The notes: generated from the letters alone by a model not told the origin. A stretch of 64,000 nt of DNA from Aliidongia dinghuensis (GCF_014643535.1 NZ_BMJQ01000006.1:1-64000), one strand, 5' to 3'; counted from the stretch's first letter, positions 26,532-38,016 are shown. Numbers and translations: made by a program.

Positions 26532-26666
26532 ATGCCGACACGGGCATCCGGGCAACTGCCTGCCCCTGGACACTCCGCTCCGCCCGATGCGATCGAGGCC
26601 CGCTTCCGCGCCGAGGCCTGGACGCCGCACGACGAGCCCTCTCGCCGGATCGAGGTGACCCCGTGA
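26532..26666 (+). CDS. Small ORF coupled to AEC transporter
   Basis: A 44-aa reading frame. GAGGAGAG stands 6 bases before its ATG, and its TGA overlaps the GTG start of the AEC gene (GTGA), a typical coupled arrangement. The sequence (EARFRAEAWTPHDEPSRRIE) is not recognised. It could be a leader peptide or a real small protein; it could also be chance in GC-rich DNA. Confidence 0.35.
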   Translation: MPTRASGQLPAPGHSAPPDAIEARFRAEAWTPHDEPSRRIEVTP

Positions 26667-27610
26667 TCGAGACGATCCTGAACGGCCTGCTGCCGGTCGC
26701 CTTCGTCATCTTCCTCGGCTGGCTGTCCTGCCGAATCGGGCTCTTGCAGCACGAGAGCGCCGGCGTGCTCGCGACCCTGGTCATCCGCTTCGCCCTGCCC
26801 TTCGCGTTATTTTTGGGCGCCGCAAAGACGCCGCCCGAGAAGCTCGAGAACATCGACTTCGGCACCTGCCTCGCGTTCGGGCTCATGGGCGGCTACCTGG
26901 TGGCCCTTGTCGTCGGCCGTTACCTGTTCCGCCACGATCTCAAGACCGCCACCATGCAGGCGCTGGTCTGCGGCTTTCCCGACATGGCCTATTTCGGCGC
27001 GCCGATCCTCGCCGCGATGTTCGGGCCGGAAGGCTTTCTGGCCGTGCTCGTCGGCAATCTCGTCACCAGCATCTTCATGCTGCCGCTCACGATCGTGCTG
27101 ACACGCGTTGCCGACAAGAAGGAAGCCGGCCATCACTGGGGCGAGGCCTGGCATATCCTGAGCCACGCCCTCGTCGGCGCCGCGATCAACCCGATCGTCT
27201 GGCTGCCGCTGCTGGGCGTGGCACTCAGCTTCGCCCATGTTGCCCTGCCCGACCCGGTCCTCGCCTCGGTCGACACGATCGCGCGCGCCGCGGGCGGCAC
27301 ATCGCTGTTCGCGCTCGGCATCATGCTCTATGGCGAGCGGTTCGCCATCAACGCGAACGTGCTGGCCAACATCGGCATCAAGAATTTCCTACAGCCGGGA
27401 CTGATGGCGCTCGGCGTCGCCCTGTTCGGGCTTTCAGGCGGCCCGGCGCGGCAGGTCATCATCACCGGTGCCGTGCCGACCGCGACCGCCGCCTCGATGT
27501 TCGCGCTCAAGAACAACACCTACACGGCCGACGCCACGGCAACGATCCTGCTGAGTACCCTGCTCGGCATCGCCATCGAAGCAGCGCTGATCGCCCTGCT
27601 CGGCACCTGA
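26663..27610 (+). CDS. AEC (auxin efflux carrier) family transporter
   Basis: A 315-aa membrane protein starting at GTG 26663 (GAGGTGA just upstream). The first helix is ETILNGLLPVAFVIFLGWLS. About ten hydrophobic segments are arranged as two five-helix halves, including IRFALPFALFLGAA, the ALVCGFPDMAYFGAPILAAMFG turn and the C-terminal VIITGAVPTATAASMFAL. Family members export or exchange small organic acids such as malonate. Substrate unknown; the preceding XRE regulator gene may be unrelated to it. Confidence 0.85.
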   Translation: MIETILNGLLPVAFVIFLGWLSCRIGLLQHESAGVLATLVIRFALPFALFLGAAKTPPEKLENIDFGTCLAFGLMGGYLVALVVGRYLFRHDLKTATMQALVCGFPDMAYFGAPILAAMFGPEGFLAVLVGNLVTSIFMLPLTIVLTRVADKKEAGHHWGEAWHILSHALVGAAINPIVWLPLLGVALSFAHVALPDPVLASVDTIARAAGGTSLFALGIMLYGERFAINANVLANIGIKNFLQPGLMALGVALFGLSGGPARQVIITGAVPTATAASMFALKNNTYTADATATILLSTLLGIAIEAALIALLGT

Positions 27611-27633
27611 GCGCGGCTTAAACCTGAGTGTGT

Positions 27634-28719
27634 TCAAAACAGGCTCAGCTGGTCGCCCGCCCGCGGCGGCCGGCGGAACTGGCTGCAGTCGAGCCCGCCA
27701 AGCTCGCGCGTCTGGTTGAGGCCGAGCCGGCGGGTCGCGAGCTTGAAGCGCTGGGCCAAGAGATCGGCGTAGGCGCCGCCGCCGCGCATCCGGTCGCCGA
27801 ACTCGGCGGAATTGAGCTTGCCGCCGCGGATGTCGCGCACCAGCGCTAGCACATGCTTCGCCCGGAGTGGCACCTGCGCTTCAAGCCATTCGGCGAACAG
27901 GTCCTTGATCTCGAGCGGCAAGCGCAGCGACACGTAGCCGGCGGTACCGGCGCCAGCATCCTTGGCGGCCTCGAGGATCGTCTCCAGCTCCTGGTCATTG
28001 AGGCCCGGGATCATCGGCGCCGCCATGACGCCGACCGGAATGCCGGCGTCGGCGAGAGCGCGGACCGTCTCCAGTCGGCGCTCCGGCGTCGCGGCGCGCG
28101 GCTCCATGCGTCGGGCGAGCGCGCGGTCGAGCGTCGTGATCGAGATCGCGACCTTGGCCTGCCGCTTCACCGCCATCGGCCCCAGGATGTCGATATCGCG
28201 CTGGACAAGCGCGCCCTTGGTCACGATCGAGACCGGGTGGTTGAAGTCGCGCAGCACCTCGAGGATGTGGCGGGTCAGCTGCAGCTCGCGCTCGATGGGC
28301 TGATAGGGGTCCGTATTGGTGCCGAGCGCCATCGGCAGGCAGCGATAGCCGGCCGCCGACAGCTCCTGGACCAAGAGCTCCGCCGCGCGCGGCTTGTAGA
28401 ACAGCCGGCTCTCGAAATCGAGGCCGGGCGAGAGCCCCAGATAGGCGTGCGTCGGTCGGGCGAAGCAATAGACGCAGCCATGCTCGCACCCCCGATACAT
28501 GTTGATCGAGCGGTCGAACGGCACGTCCGGCGACTTGTTGCGGGCGATGATGGTGCGGGTCGTGTCCTCGGTCAGCGTGGTTGCAAGCGGCAGGGCCGGT
28601 TCGTCGGCACTGCCCCATCCGTCGTCGACCTCGACACGGTCATAGCCCTCGAACCGGCCGACCGCGTTCGAAAGGCTGCCGCGGCCCTTGCGAGGCCCCT
28701 GTGGCGATGCCGGATCCAT
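27634..28719 (-). CDS. PA0069-family radical SAM protein
   Basis: A 361-aa radical SAM enzyme. The SAM-binding cluster motif C-x3-C-x2-C is CEHGCVYC (about 80-87) within MYRGCEHGCVYCFARPTHAYLG. SIVTKGALVQRDIDIL, VGVMAAPMIPGLND and the C-terminal FGDRMRGGGAYADLLAQRF are typical of the PA0069/SplB-like family. The reaction is not known for the family; a DNA- or RNA-repair-like function has been suggested from likeness to spore photoproduct lyase. Convergent with the AEC gene. Confidence 0.88.
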   Translation of the reverse strand: MDPASPQGPRKGRGSLSNAVGRFEGYDRVEVDDGWGSADEPALPLATTLTEDTTRTIIARNKSPDVPFDRSINMYRGCEHGCVYCFARPTHAYLGLSPGLDFESRLFYKPRAAELLVQELSAAGYRCLPMALGTNTDPYQPIERELQLTRHILEVLRDFNHPVSIVTKGALVQRDIDILGPMAVKRQAKVAISITTLDRALARRMEPRAATPERRLETVRALADAGIPVGVMAAPMIPGLNDQELETILEAAKDAGAGTAGYVSLRLPLEIKDLFAEWLEAQVPLRAKHVLALVRDIRGGKLNSAEFGDRMRGGGAYADLLAQRFKLATRRLGLNQTRELGGLDCSQFRRPPRAGDQLSLF

Positions 28720-28763
28720 GGGCGGAGCATCGCATGATTAACCGAACAAATCAAGAACACGCA

Positions 28764-29657
28764 TCAGAGGGCCGGCCTGCGCACCATGTCGATGAAGGCG
28801 CGCAAGGCCGAGGGCATACGTCGCTGCCGCGGGTAATAGAGCATGAAGCCCGGGTAGCTCGGGCACCAGTCGTCGAGCACGCGGACGAGCCGCCCGTCGG
28901 CCACAGCCTCGGCCGCCAGCTGCTCGAACAGGAAGGCCAGGCCGATGCCGTCGAGCGCCGCGCGCAGGCCGAGGCCCAGCATGTCGAGCGTCGCCGGCCC
29001 GGCGGGTTCCAGCTCGAACCGCTCCGAGCCCTGCCGGAATTCCCATTTGAAGATCCGGCCGCTCGGAAAACGGTGGCGGATGCAGGCGTGCCGGGCCAGG
29101 TCCGGCGGATGCCGCGGCGGCGGCCAGCGAGTGAAATAGCCGGGCGACCCCACGACAGCGAAGCGCTGCGGGCCGCCGAAGCGCACGCCGACCATGTCTT
29201 CCGGCACGTCCTCGTCGAACCGGATGCCGGCGTCGAAACCGCCGGCGACGATATCGACCAGACCGTCATCCTCGACGATCTCCAAGCGGATCTCGGGATA
29301 TGCCGCGAGAAAGGGCAGGATCAACGGCGCCAGCAGCAGGTGGGCGGCGATGCGCGACGTATTGATGCGCAAGGTGCCGGCGGGCGTCGCACGGAAGCTG
29401 TTCATCTCTTCGAGCGCGTCGCCCACGTCGCGCAAGGCCGGCTGCAGCCGTTCGAGCAGGCGCTGGCCGGCCTCGGTCAACGCGACGCTGCGGGTCGTGC
29501 GGTTGAACAGCGAGACGCCCAGCCGCTCCTCGAGCCCGCGGATCGCGTGGCTGACGGCAGAGGTCGACATGCCCGCCTCCGCCGCCGCGCGCTGGAAGCT
29601 GCAGTGCCGGGCGACGGCCGCGAAGACGGCGAGATGGGACAGGTTGGGCTGCGGCAT
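28764..29657 (-). CDS. LysR-family regulator
   Basis: A 297-aa protein. The N-terminal winged helix (LSHLAVFAAVARHCSFQRAAAEAGMSTSAVSHAIRGLEERLGVSLF) and the effector-binding domain (GTLRINTSRIAAHLLLAPL onward) fit the CrgA/DmlR group. It is divergent from the alcohol dehydrogenase and aldo-keto reductase genes and is probably their regulator. A palindrome lies three bases before its start. Confidence 0.9.
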   Translation of the reverse strand: MPQPNLSHLAVFAAVARHCSFQRAAAEAGMSTSAVSHAIRGLEERLGVSLFNRTTRSVALTEAGQRLLERLQPALRDVGDALEEMNSFRATPAGTLRINTSRIAAHLLLAPLILPFLAAYPEIRLEIVEDDGLVDIVAGGFDAGIRFDEDVPEDMVGVRFGGPQRFAVVGSPGYFTRWPPPRHPPDLARHACIRHRFPSGRIFKWEFRQGSERFELEPAGPATLDMLGLGLRAALDGIGLAFLFEQLAAEAVADGRLVRVLDDWCPSYPGFMLYYPRQRRMPSALRAFIDMVRRPAL

Positions 29658-29659
29658 GA

Positions 29660-29680
29660 TTGTTGAGAAATCTTCAACAA
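29660..29680. promoter_or_regulatory. Inverted repeat operator of the LysR regulator (candidate)
   Basis: TTGTTGA-N7-TCAACAA is a perfect 7-base inverted repeat that contains the LysR T-N11-A pattern. It sits immediately before the lysR start codon and about 90 bases before the alcohol dehydrogenase gene, fitting autoregulation and activation of the divergent genes. Confidence 0.65.
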
Positions 29681-29770
29681 CTCATCCCGGATTTCAAGTT
29701 TGTCCTGCGGACCTCCCCATCCCAATTGTCCAACCGAATTAATCAAACCGACTTCGGAAGGACAGTCGCC

Positions 29771-31827
<2,057 letters not shown>

Positions 31828-31926
31828 ACGACACAGATCAGAACGGGAACATAATACAACATAAAAGCGAACAAACCCGGCCCGACTCGGGCGAGTGACC
31901 GGGCAACCGACTCGGGCGATCGCGAA

Positions 31927-31956
31927 CCCTCTTCCGCGGGTGCGGAAGGGGGTTTT
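31927..31956 (+). terminator. Rho-independent terminator
   Basis: CCCtCTTCCGC (31927-31937) pairs with GCGGAAGgGGG (31942-31952) around a four-base loop and is followed by TTTT. It lies about 100 bases after the aldo-keto reductase stop and directly before the convergent phosphotransferase stop. Confidence 0.75.
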
Positions 31957-31962
31957 CGGCGC

Positions 31963-33006
31963 CTATTCCTCGGCCAGTTCCGCCCGCAGCCGCTCGACCG
32001 TTTCAGCCGCCGTGAAGTCGGCGACGCGCGTGCGGATATGGGCGATCAGCGACGGCTCGACCCGGTCGGCCGCCCAGTCGGGGTCGCTCGCGGCAAGCGC
32101 CTGCCAGCGGATCGCCCAGAGCGTTGTCCGGAGCCAGGTGAGCCGGCGTGCCGGCCGGATCCAGGGTTCGAGCCGCGCCCAGGCATCGGGTCCGACGGCC
32201 TCGGCATAAGCCGCATGGAAGTGCCGAAGATCATCAGCCGTCAGCACCGCCATGACCTCGCGGTCCCACTGGGTCGAGGTATAGAGCGTCGCATGGGCGA
32301 GATCGATCGCGGCCAGGCCGTAGAGCGTCTTTTCCAAGTCGACGAAGCGGGCGATGCCATCGTCGCCGACGAGGAAATTGCCCGGATGGGTGTCGGTCGC
32401 GACCAGCACGATCGGCGCCGCGATCGGGGCGGCCTCGGCCTCGCGGGCGAAGCTGCGCGCCCAGGCGAGCTCGTGCTGAAGTGCCTGCTTCACCGACGGG
32501 GCCACCGTGGCCGTCTCGAGGAAGCGGGCGTGGTTGTCGAGCAGGTCGACCGTGGCGGCGATCGGGTTCGGCGCATGATCGGCGAGCGGCGGGCGGCGGC
32601 GCGGCGGCACGGTCGGCACCCGATGGATCGCCGCCAGGGCGCGGGCCAGTGCCGGCAGTTCCGCCGGCAGCCGCGGGGCCCGGCCGCGGACGAAATCAAC
32701 GACCAGCGCGCCGCGCGGCAGGAGATCGTCAGGCGGCAGCACGGCATGCAGTGCCGGGGTGACGCCGCTTGGCGCCGCACGCCGGAAGCCCTCGGCCTGG
32801 TAGGCCAGCGCCGCCTCGGCCGGCATCGACCATTGGGAAAGGCGCGGCACGCGCACGACCAGGTCAAGATCGCCCAGCGCCAGATGGTCGTGGGCGACGC
32901 CCTTCATCGGCAGGGGCACGAGATCGGCCGCGCGGAGCGCCGGCCAGTGGGCCCGGAGCCGGTCGGCAAGGCCGGCGCGGTGCGCAAGAGCGTGGGGATC
33001 GAACAA
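31963..33006 (-). CDS. Aminoglycoside phosphotransferase (APH)-fold kinase, unknown substrate
   Basis: A 347-aa protein. The kinase catalytic loop is read as VATDTHPGNFLVG (about 212-224), with H-x-G-N like the Brenner motif, and the metal-binding FVDLEK (about 230-235) replaces DFG. The N-terminal lobe (LVPLPMKGVAHDHLALGDLDLVVRV) lacks a clear nucleotide loop. APH-fold proteins phosphorylate small hydroxylated molecules; here the neighbours (moaB, lytic transglycosylase) give no clue to the substrate. Not evidence of antibiotic resistance. Confidence 0.7.
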   Translation of the reverse strand: MFDPHALAHRAGLADRLRAHWPALRAADLVPLPMKGVAHDHLALGDLDLVVRVPRLSQWSMPAEAALAYQAEGFRRAAPSGVTPALHAVLPPDDLLPRGALVVDFVRGRAPRLPAELPALARALAAIHRVPTVPPRRRPPLADHAPNPIAATVDLLDNHARFLETATVAPSVKQALQHELAWARSFAREAEAAPIAAPIVLVATDTHPGNFLVGDDGIARFVDLEKTLYGLAAIDLAHATLYTSTQWDREVMAVLTADDLRHFHAAYAEAVGPDAWARLEPWIRPARRLTWLRTTLWAIRWQALAASDPDWAADRVEPSLIAHIRTRVADFTAAETVERLRAELAEE

Positions 33007-33019
33007 GATGGCGTCGGGT

Positions 33020-33556
33020 CTAGCGTCGGTGCTCTTCGAGACGCGGCATCAGCTCGACCAGGTTGCATGGCCGGAAGCGGTTGTCGAGCTGGTGCTTCAG
33101 GATGTCTTCCCAGGCGTCGCGGCAGGCCGACGGCGAGCCGGGCAGCGCGAAGAGATAGGTGCCGTGGGCGACGCCGGCGGTGGCACGCGACTGGATCGTC
33201 GAGGTGCCGATCTTCTGCCAGCTGAGCCAGCGGAAGATCTCGCCGAAGCCAGGGATCTCCTTCTCATAGACCGCCTGGAACGCCTCGGGCGTCACATCAC
33301 GGCCGGTGACGCCCGTGCCGCCGGTCGAGATCACGACGTCGATCTCCGGATCCGCGATCCAGGTCCTGAGCTGCGCCTCGATCGCCGCCTGGTCGTCCTT
33401 GACGATCTCGCGCCGGGCGACGTGATGGCCGTCGCGCGTCACGAGCTCGGCAAGCGTGCCGCCCGACTTGTCGTCGGCGAGGCTGCGCGTGTCGGAAACG
33501 GTCAGAAGGGCGATCTGGACGGGAAGGAACGGTCTGGATTCATCGAGCCGCGGCAT
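33020..33556 (-). CDS. moaB: Molybdenum cofactor biosynthesis protein MoaB
   Basis: A 178-aa MogA/MoaB-fold protein. IALLTVSDTRSLADD (about 15-29), DVVISTGGTGVTGRDVTPEA (the molybdopterin-binding TGG-TG-x-x-RD loop, about 73-92) and FALPGSPSACRDAWEDIL. The family adenylylates molybdopterin or assists this step. ATG at 33556 with AAGGGG 8 bases upstream; its 5' end overlaps the 3' end of the transglycosylase gene by 17 bases. Confidence 0.92.
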   Translation of the reverse strand: MPRLDESRPFLPVQIALLTVSDTRSLADDKSGGTLAELVTRDGHHVARREIVKDDQAAIEAQLRTWIADPEIDVVISTGGTGVTGRDVTPEAFQAVYEKEIPGFGEIFRWLSWQKIGTSTIQSRATAGVAHGTYLFALPGSPSACRDAWEDILKHQLDNRFRPCNLVELMPRLEEHRR

Positions 33557-35180
33557 GCTGGACCCCTTGGGACGAAGCGTCGGCCGAGACATAGGTCGGC
33601 CATTCGTTCGCCGCAAGCGCATCCAGATCGGGCACCTTCTGCCCGAGCCGCTGGCGATAGATCCACATGTTGGTCAGCACGCGTTCGACATAGAGCCGCT
33701 GCGACGTGGTCGTGAGGCTCTCGATGAACAGGAGCGGGTCGTGCTGGTATTCAGGCTTGTTCTGCCAGCGGGTCAAGGGCGCTGTCCCGCTGTTGTAGGC
33801 GGCCAAGAGCAGGATCAGGTTGCCGTTGATCTGCGTGTGCTCGATCAGCTGCTTCACATATTCCTGGCCGATGCTGAGGTTCAGCACCGGGTCGACCAGA
33901 TCGTCGACGCTGCGGAAGCGGATACCGGCGCGGCGCGCCACGTCGCGCGCCGTCTGCGGCATCAGCTGCATCAGCCCGGCGGCCCCCGAGCCGCTCTGGG
34001 CGTCGGCGTCGAAGCGCGACTCCTGCATCATGAGCGCGAACAGCAGGGCGCGGTCGACCGAGAAGCCGTCGCGCGGCTGCCAGCGCGGCACCGGATAGGC
34101 GGCATCGTCGTGACGGTCGTCGGCGCCCCGGCGGCCGGTCGAGAGTGCCAGGCACAGGGCCGGCATATTGGCGAGGTCGGCAAGCGCCACGATCGCGTCG
34201 GCGAGTCCGGCCGTCGAGCGCGCGGTCAAGGCGCGCAGCTCGGCCTCGGCCCGGTCGGTCTCGCCGACCTGCACCAGCGCCAGCGCCCGCCGGCCGCCGG
34301 GCAGCCCTTCGAGCTGGGCGGTCTCCCCGGCGTTCAAGGGCGTCGCACCGAAGCGCATGTCCGGCTCGACGCCCAGCATGCGCCGGGCAAGCAGGCCGTA
34401 GAAAGTGCGCGGCTGCTGCGCCGCCATCTCGAGCAGGGGGTCGACCTTCTGCGGCTCGCGCAGCATCAGGTGCGCCCGCGCCGCCCAGAAGGCGCCGGCG
34501 GCGACATACCAGCTCGGCACGTCCGTCGCGCGCGACACGGCCTCGAACGCGTTGGCGGCGTCGCGGAAATTCTTCTCGCGCCAGGCGGCAAGCCCAGCCT
34601 CGAACCGAGCCGGCGGCTGGATGTTCATGCTGCGCGGCTCGGCCGGCAGCCGCTCCACGTCGGCCGAGCGCGCCACCCGGGGAGCGGCGTCGCGGGGAGC
34701 CTGGTCGGCGGCCAGGATCGGCGCCGGCACCGGCTTGCCCGGCGCCCGCTTCTTCGCGAGCGCCCAGATCGCGCGCGCCTCCGGCAGGTCGGCATAATGC
34801 TCGAGCCAGTCGCGCGCCTCGGCGAAATTCGTGTGGTACTTGGCCGAGAGATAGCGCTGCGCCAGCACCGTGCCGAGCAGCGACTTGTCTTCGAGGGCGG
34901 CGATATGCTGGTCGGCCGCCTTCCAGTTCGCCTCGTCCTGCAGCGAGAAGATCGCGGCATAGCGCGCCGCATCGGCGTCACCCAGCAGCGTCGGCAGGCT
35001 CTGCACCAACTTGGGGTCGATCGGCGGATTGACGGGGAGAGCGGCGGTCTGCATCGAGCCCGCTGCCCAACCGGCAACCGGCATCGCCGCGGCCCCGCAA
35101 ACTAGGCCCGCTGCGAACACGCAAAGGATCACCCTTGGCCAAGTCCTTTTGGGACTGACCCGCTGATGTGTTCCAGTCAT
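33540..35180 (-). CDS. Soluble lytic murein transglycosylase (Slt-like)
   Basis: A 546-aa periplasmic enzyme that cleaves peptidoglycan glycan strands to 1,6-anhydro-muropeptides. ATG 35180 gives a basic n-region and signal helix (RVILCVFAAGLVCGAAAM). A long alpha-helical superhelix (about 60-380) is followed by the catalytic SLT domain: MQESRFDADAQSGSGAAGLMQLMP (catalytic Glu in QES), NLSIGQEYVKQLIE and LLAAYNSGTAPLTRW. A TTG 12 codons upstream is a poorer start. Confidence 0.9.
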   Translation of the reverse strand: MTGTHQRVSPKRTWPRVILCVFAAGLVCGAAAMPVAGWAAGSMQTAALPVNPPIDPKLVQSLPTLLGDADAARYAAIFSLQDEANWKAADQHIAALEDKSLLGTVLAQRYLSAKYHTNFAEARDWLEHYADLPEARAIWALAKKRAPGKPVPAPILAADQAPRDAAPRVARSADVERLPAEPRSMNIQPPARFEAGLAAWREKNFRDAANAFEAVSRATDVPSWYVAAGAFWAARAHLMLREPQKVDPLLEMAAQQPRTFYGLLARRMLGVEPDMRFGATPLNAGETAQLEGLPGGRRALALVQVGETDRAEAELRALTARSTAGLADAIVALADLANMPALCLALSTGRRGADDRHDDAAYPVPRWQPRDGFSVDRALLFALMMQESRFDADAQSGSGAAGLMQLMPQTARDVARRAGIRFRSVDDLVDPVLNLSIGQEYVKQLIEHTQINGNLILLLAAYNSGTAPLTRWQNKPEYQHDPLLFIESLTTTSQRLYVERVLTNMWIYRQRLGQKVPDLDALAANEWPTYVSADASSQGVQHAAAR

Positions 35181-35216
35181 GCCGAGATGGATAAGGGAAA
35201 AATCCAGTCTCGGCAA

Positions 35217-35241
35217 GCATAAAATTTTTTATGCTTTTTTT
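35217..35241 (+). terminator. AT-rich hairpin with T-tract between slt and udg
   Basis: GCATAAAA (35217-35224) pairs with TTTTATGC (35227-35234) and is followed by seven T. It looks like a terminator reading rightward, although both flanking genes read leftward. It may stop antisense transcription, or the AT-rich stretch may belong to the slt promoter. Confidence 0.35.
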
Positions 35242-35282
35242 AGGCCTCGAGTATTTCCTGGATCGTCTATCTTTTCTTGAAG

Positions 35283-36188
35283 TTATTTTGACGCTTCTTC
35301 TAGCCTGGTCTTGATCGATAGTAGATCAGCCCAGGCCTCCCGCTTGCGCTCCGGCGAGCGCAACAGAAAGGACGGATGATACATTGCGATTGCTTGGACC
35401 GGCTCGGCGAGGCCATTCACCTCGAGCGTGAGCCACTGGCCGCGAAGCCTTGTGATTCCAGGGCTTCCGGGCAGCATGGCAGCCGAAGCGGTACCGCCTA
35501 CCAATACTAGAAGTCGTGGCCGCACCAGCGCGATATGCCGTTCGACGAACGGCCGGCAGATCGCAATCTCGCTGTCGGTCGGCTTGCGATTCCCCGGCGG
35601 CCGCCAGAACAGCGTGTTGGTGATATAGACGTTGCTCTGGCGCGAGCGGCCAATCGCCGCCAGCATCCGGTCGAGCAGCTGGCCGGACACGCCGACGAAC
35701 GGCCGGCCGATGCGGTCCTCGTCGGCGCCGGGCGCCTCGCCGATCAGCATGAGCCCGCCGCTGGGCACGCCGTCGGCGAAAACCGTGTTGGTCGCGGTCT
35801 TCTTGAGCGCGCAGCCCTCGAAGGCCAGCACCGCGTCCCTGAGCGCCGTCAGGTCGTGGGCCGCCGCGGCGGCGGCGCGCGCAGCCGCGATCGTGTCCCC
35901 CAACCCGCCGTCGAGCGCCGGCGCCGGGCGGGGCGCCGCCGCTGTTGGCCTCTGCGCCGACGGCGGTGCCACGCCGGCAGGAGCAGGTGCGACCGGGCCC
36001 TTTGCAGCTGGGGCGGCAACCGGCCGAACAATCGGCGATTGCGCGGGCGCTGCGCGACCGGCCGCCAGCGCCTGGGCGCGGCGCTCGGATTCGGCGAAGC
36101 GGTCGACGGCGAGCTCGCCGATCGCCTCGTCGGCACCCATGGCGAGCGTCCAGGCCAAGAGCTCTTCCAGCAATCGCTCGCGCAGCAT
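35283..36188 (-). CDS. Uracil-DNA glycosylase, family 4 type
   Basis: A 301-aa protein, ATG 36188 with GGAAGAGG upstream. An N-terminal helix is followed by an Ala/Pro-rich linker of about 100 residues, then the UDG fold: GEAPGADEDRIGRPFVG (uracil-binding GEAPG), ITNTLFWRPPGNRKPT and MYHPSFLLRSPERK. It excises uracil from DNA. Cysteines in EGCALKK and AICRPFVERH match FeS ligands, but the second Cys of the usual C-x2-C is Lys, as I recall from alphaproteobacterial relatives. Divergent from the ETF-QO gene. Confidence 0.88.
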   Translation of the reverse strand: MLRERLLEELLAWTLAMGADEAIGELAVDRFAESERRAQALAAGRAAPAQSPIVRPVAAPAAKGPVAPAPAGVAPPSAQRPTAAAPRPAPALDGGLGDTIAAARAAAAAAHDLTALRDAVLAFEGCALKKTATNTVFADGVPSGGLMLIGEAPGADEDRIGRPFVGVSGQLLDRMLAAIGRSRQSNVYITNTLFWRPPGNRKPTDSEIAICRPFVERHIALVRPRLLVLVGGTASAAMLPGSPGITRLRGQWLTLEVNGLAEPVQAIAMYHPSFLLRSPERKREAWADLLSIKTRLEEASK

Positions 36189-36318
36189 GCCTCTTCCGGG
36201 GTAGGTGTTCGGCGAAACCGCCGCTATAAAACCTTGAGCGGCCGGTATAGGTCTATGGGGGATACGTTTCGGGCGCAACGGCATTACAAAGGCCGGCGCC
36301 CGGCTGCAAGGAGGCTCG

Positions 36319-37944
36319 ATGGAACGCGAGAGCATGGAATATGACGTCGTGATTGTCGGTGCCGGCCCGTCGGGCCTGAGTGCCGCCATCCGGCTGAAGC
36401 AACTGGCCGCCGCGGCGGGGCGCGAGCTGTCGGTCTGCGTGCTCGAAAAGGGGTCTGAGGTCGGCGCGCATATCCTGTCGGGCGCGGTGCTCGAGCCGCG
36501 CAGCCTGAACGAACTCATTCCCGACTGGAAGGAACGCGGCGCGCCGCTCAACACGCCGGCCAAGGAAGACCGCTTCCTGTTCCTGACGGAGACCAAGGCC
36601 TATCGCCTGCCGACGCCGCCGCAGATGAACAATCACGGCAACTACATCATCAGCCTCGGCAATTTCTGCCGCTGGCTCGGGACCCAGGCGGAAGAGCTGG
36701 GCGTCGAGATCTACCCGGGCTTCGCCGCGGCCGAGGTGCTCTATGACGAGACCGGGCGCGTCAAGGGTGTCGCCACCGGCGACATGGGCATCGGCAAGGA
36801 CGGCCAGCCGACCGACGCCCACCAGCCGGGCATGGAGCTGCACGGCAAGGTCACCATGTTCGCCGAGGGCTGCCGCGGCTCCCTCACCAAGACGCTGTTC
36901 GAGCGCTTCCAGCTGCGTGAGGGCGCCGACCCGCAGACCTTCGGCATCGGCATTAAGGAGCTGTGGGAGGTCGACCCGGCCAAGCACAGCCAGGGCCTGA
37001 TCATCCACACGGCCGGCTGGCCCATGGACATGTCGACCTATGGCGGCTCGTTCCTCTATCACCTGGAGGACAACCAGATCGCCGTCGGCTACGTCATCGG
37101 GCTCGACTACCAGAACCCGACCTTGTCGCCGTTCGAGGAATTCCAGCGCTTCAAGACCCATCCGGCAATCCGGCCGTTCTTCGAGGGCGGCCGGCGCATC
37201 GCCTATGGTGCCCGCGCCTTGAATGAGGGCGGCTTCCAGTCGATCCCGAAACTGTCGTTCCCGGGCGGCTGCCTCATCGGCTGCACGGCGGGCTTCCTCA
37301 ACGTGCCGAAGATCAAGGGCACGCACACCGCGATGAAGTCGGGCATGGTCGCGGCCGAGGAAGTGTTCGCCCGCATCGAGGAGGACCAGTCGGCCAACTA
37401 CAAGCCGGCACTCGAGCGGACCTGGCTCTGGAGCGAGCTCCATGCCGTGCGCAACATCCGGCCGTCGTTCCAGTGGGGCTTCTGGGGCGGCTTCGTCTAT
37501 TCGGCGATCGACACGGTCGTCTTCCGTGGCAGGGCGCCCTGGACGCTGCACCACCGCCACGGCGACCACGAGGCCTTGAAGCCCAAGCGCGACGTCAGGC
37601 CGATCGTCTATCCGAAGCCCGACGGCAAGGTGAGCTTCGACCGGCTGTCGTCGGTGTTCATCTCGAACACCAACCACGAGGAAAACCAGCCGGCGCACCT
37701 GAAGCTCAAGGACCCGTCGGTCGCGATCCGGATCAATTACGAACTCTATGGCGCGCCCGAGCAATTTTACTGCCCAGCCGGCGTTTACGAGATCGTCAAG
37801 GACGCGGACGGGTCGAACCCGCGGCTGCAGATCAACGCGCAGAATTGCGTGCACTGCAAGACCTGCGACATTAAGGACCCAACCCAAAACATCAATTGGA
37901 CGGTGCCGGAAGGCGGCGGTGGGCCTAATTATCCCAATATGTGA
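36319..37944 (+). CDS. Electron-transfer flavoprotein-ubiquinone oxidoreductase
   Basis: A 541-aa inner-membrane-associated flavoprotein that passes electrons from ETF to ubiquinone. The start ATG has AAGGAGG 7 bases upstream. FAD motif [19 protein letters not shown] (about 8-26), the ETF-QO signature [19 protein letters not shown], and a C-terminal 4Fe-4S cluster (CPAGVYEIV and [17 protein letters not shown]). Length agrees with bacterial ETF-QO. It links acyl-CoA and amine dehydrogenases to respiration. Confidence 0.95.
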   Translation: MERESMEYDVVIVGAGPSGLSAAIRLKQLAAAAGRELSVCVLEKGSEVGAHILSGAVLEPRSLNELIPDWKERGAPLNTPAKEDRFLFLTETKAYRLPTPPQMNNHGNYIISLGNFCRWLGTQAEELGVEIYPGFAAAEVLYDETGRVKGVATGDMGIGKDGQPTDAHQPGMELHGKVTMFAEGCRGSLTKTLFERFQLREGADPQTFGIGIKELWEVDPAKHSQGLIIHTAGWPMDMSTYGGSFLYHLEDNQIAVGYVIGLDYQNPTLSPFEEFQRFKTHPAIRPFFEGGRRIAYGARALNEGGFQSIPKLSFPGGCLIGCTAGFLNVPKIKGTHTAMKSGMVAAEEVFARIEEDQSANYKPALERTWLWSELHAVRNIRPSFQWGFWGGFVYSAIDTVVFRGRAPWTLHHRHGDHEALKPKRDVRPIVYPKPDGKVSFDRLSSVFISNTNHEENQPAHLKLKDPSVAIRINYELYGAPEQFYCPAGVYEIVKDADGSNPRLQINAQNCVHCKTCDIKDPTQNINWTVPEGGGGPNYPNM

Positions 37945-37960
37945 TCGTTGGAACACCCGA

Positions 37961-37983
37961 GGCCGGCCGGCAGCCGGCCGGCC
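37961..37983. repeat. GC-rich palindrome between ETF-QO and TPR genes
   Basis: GGCCGGC at 37961-37967 and GCCGGCC at 37977-37983 flank a palindromic core, 16 bases after the ETF-QO stop. It could be a terminator-like hairpin without a T-tract. Confidence 0.4.
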
Positions 37984-38016
37984 AGGGTATAGTGGGCCGG
38001 GTGCGGTGGGAGCGTG

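Noticed and set aside
31963..33006. Antibiotic-resistance kinase
   Set aside because: The APH fold is shared by many kinases of small metabolites; nothing in sequence or context points to aminoglycosides.
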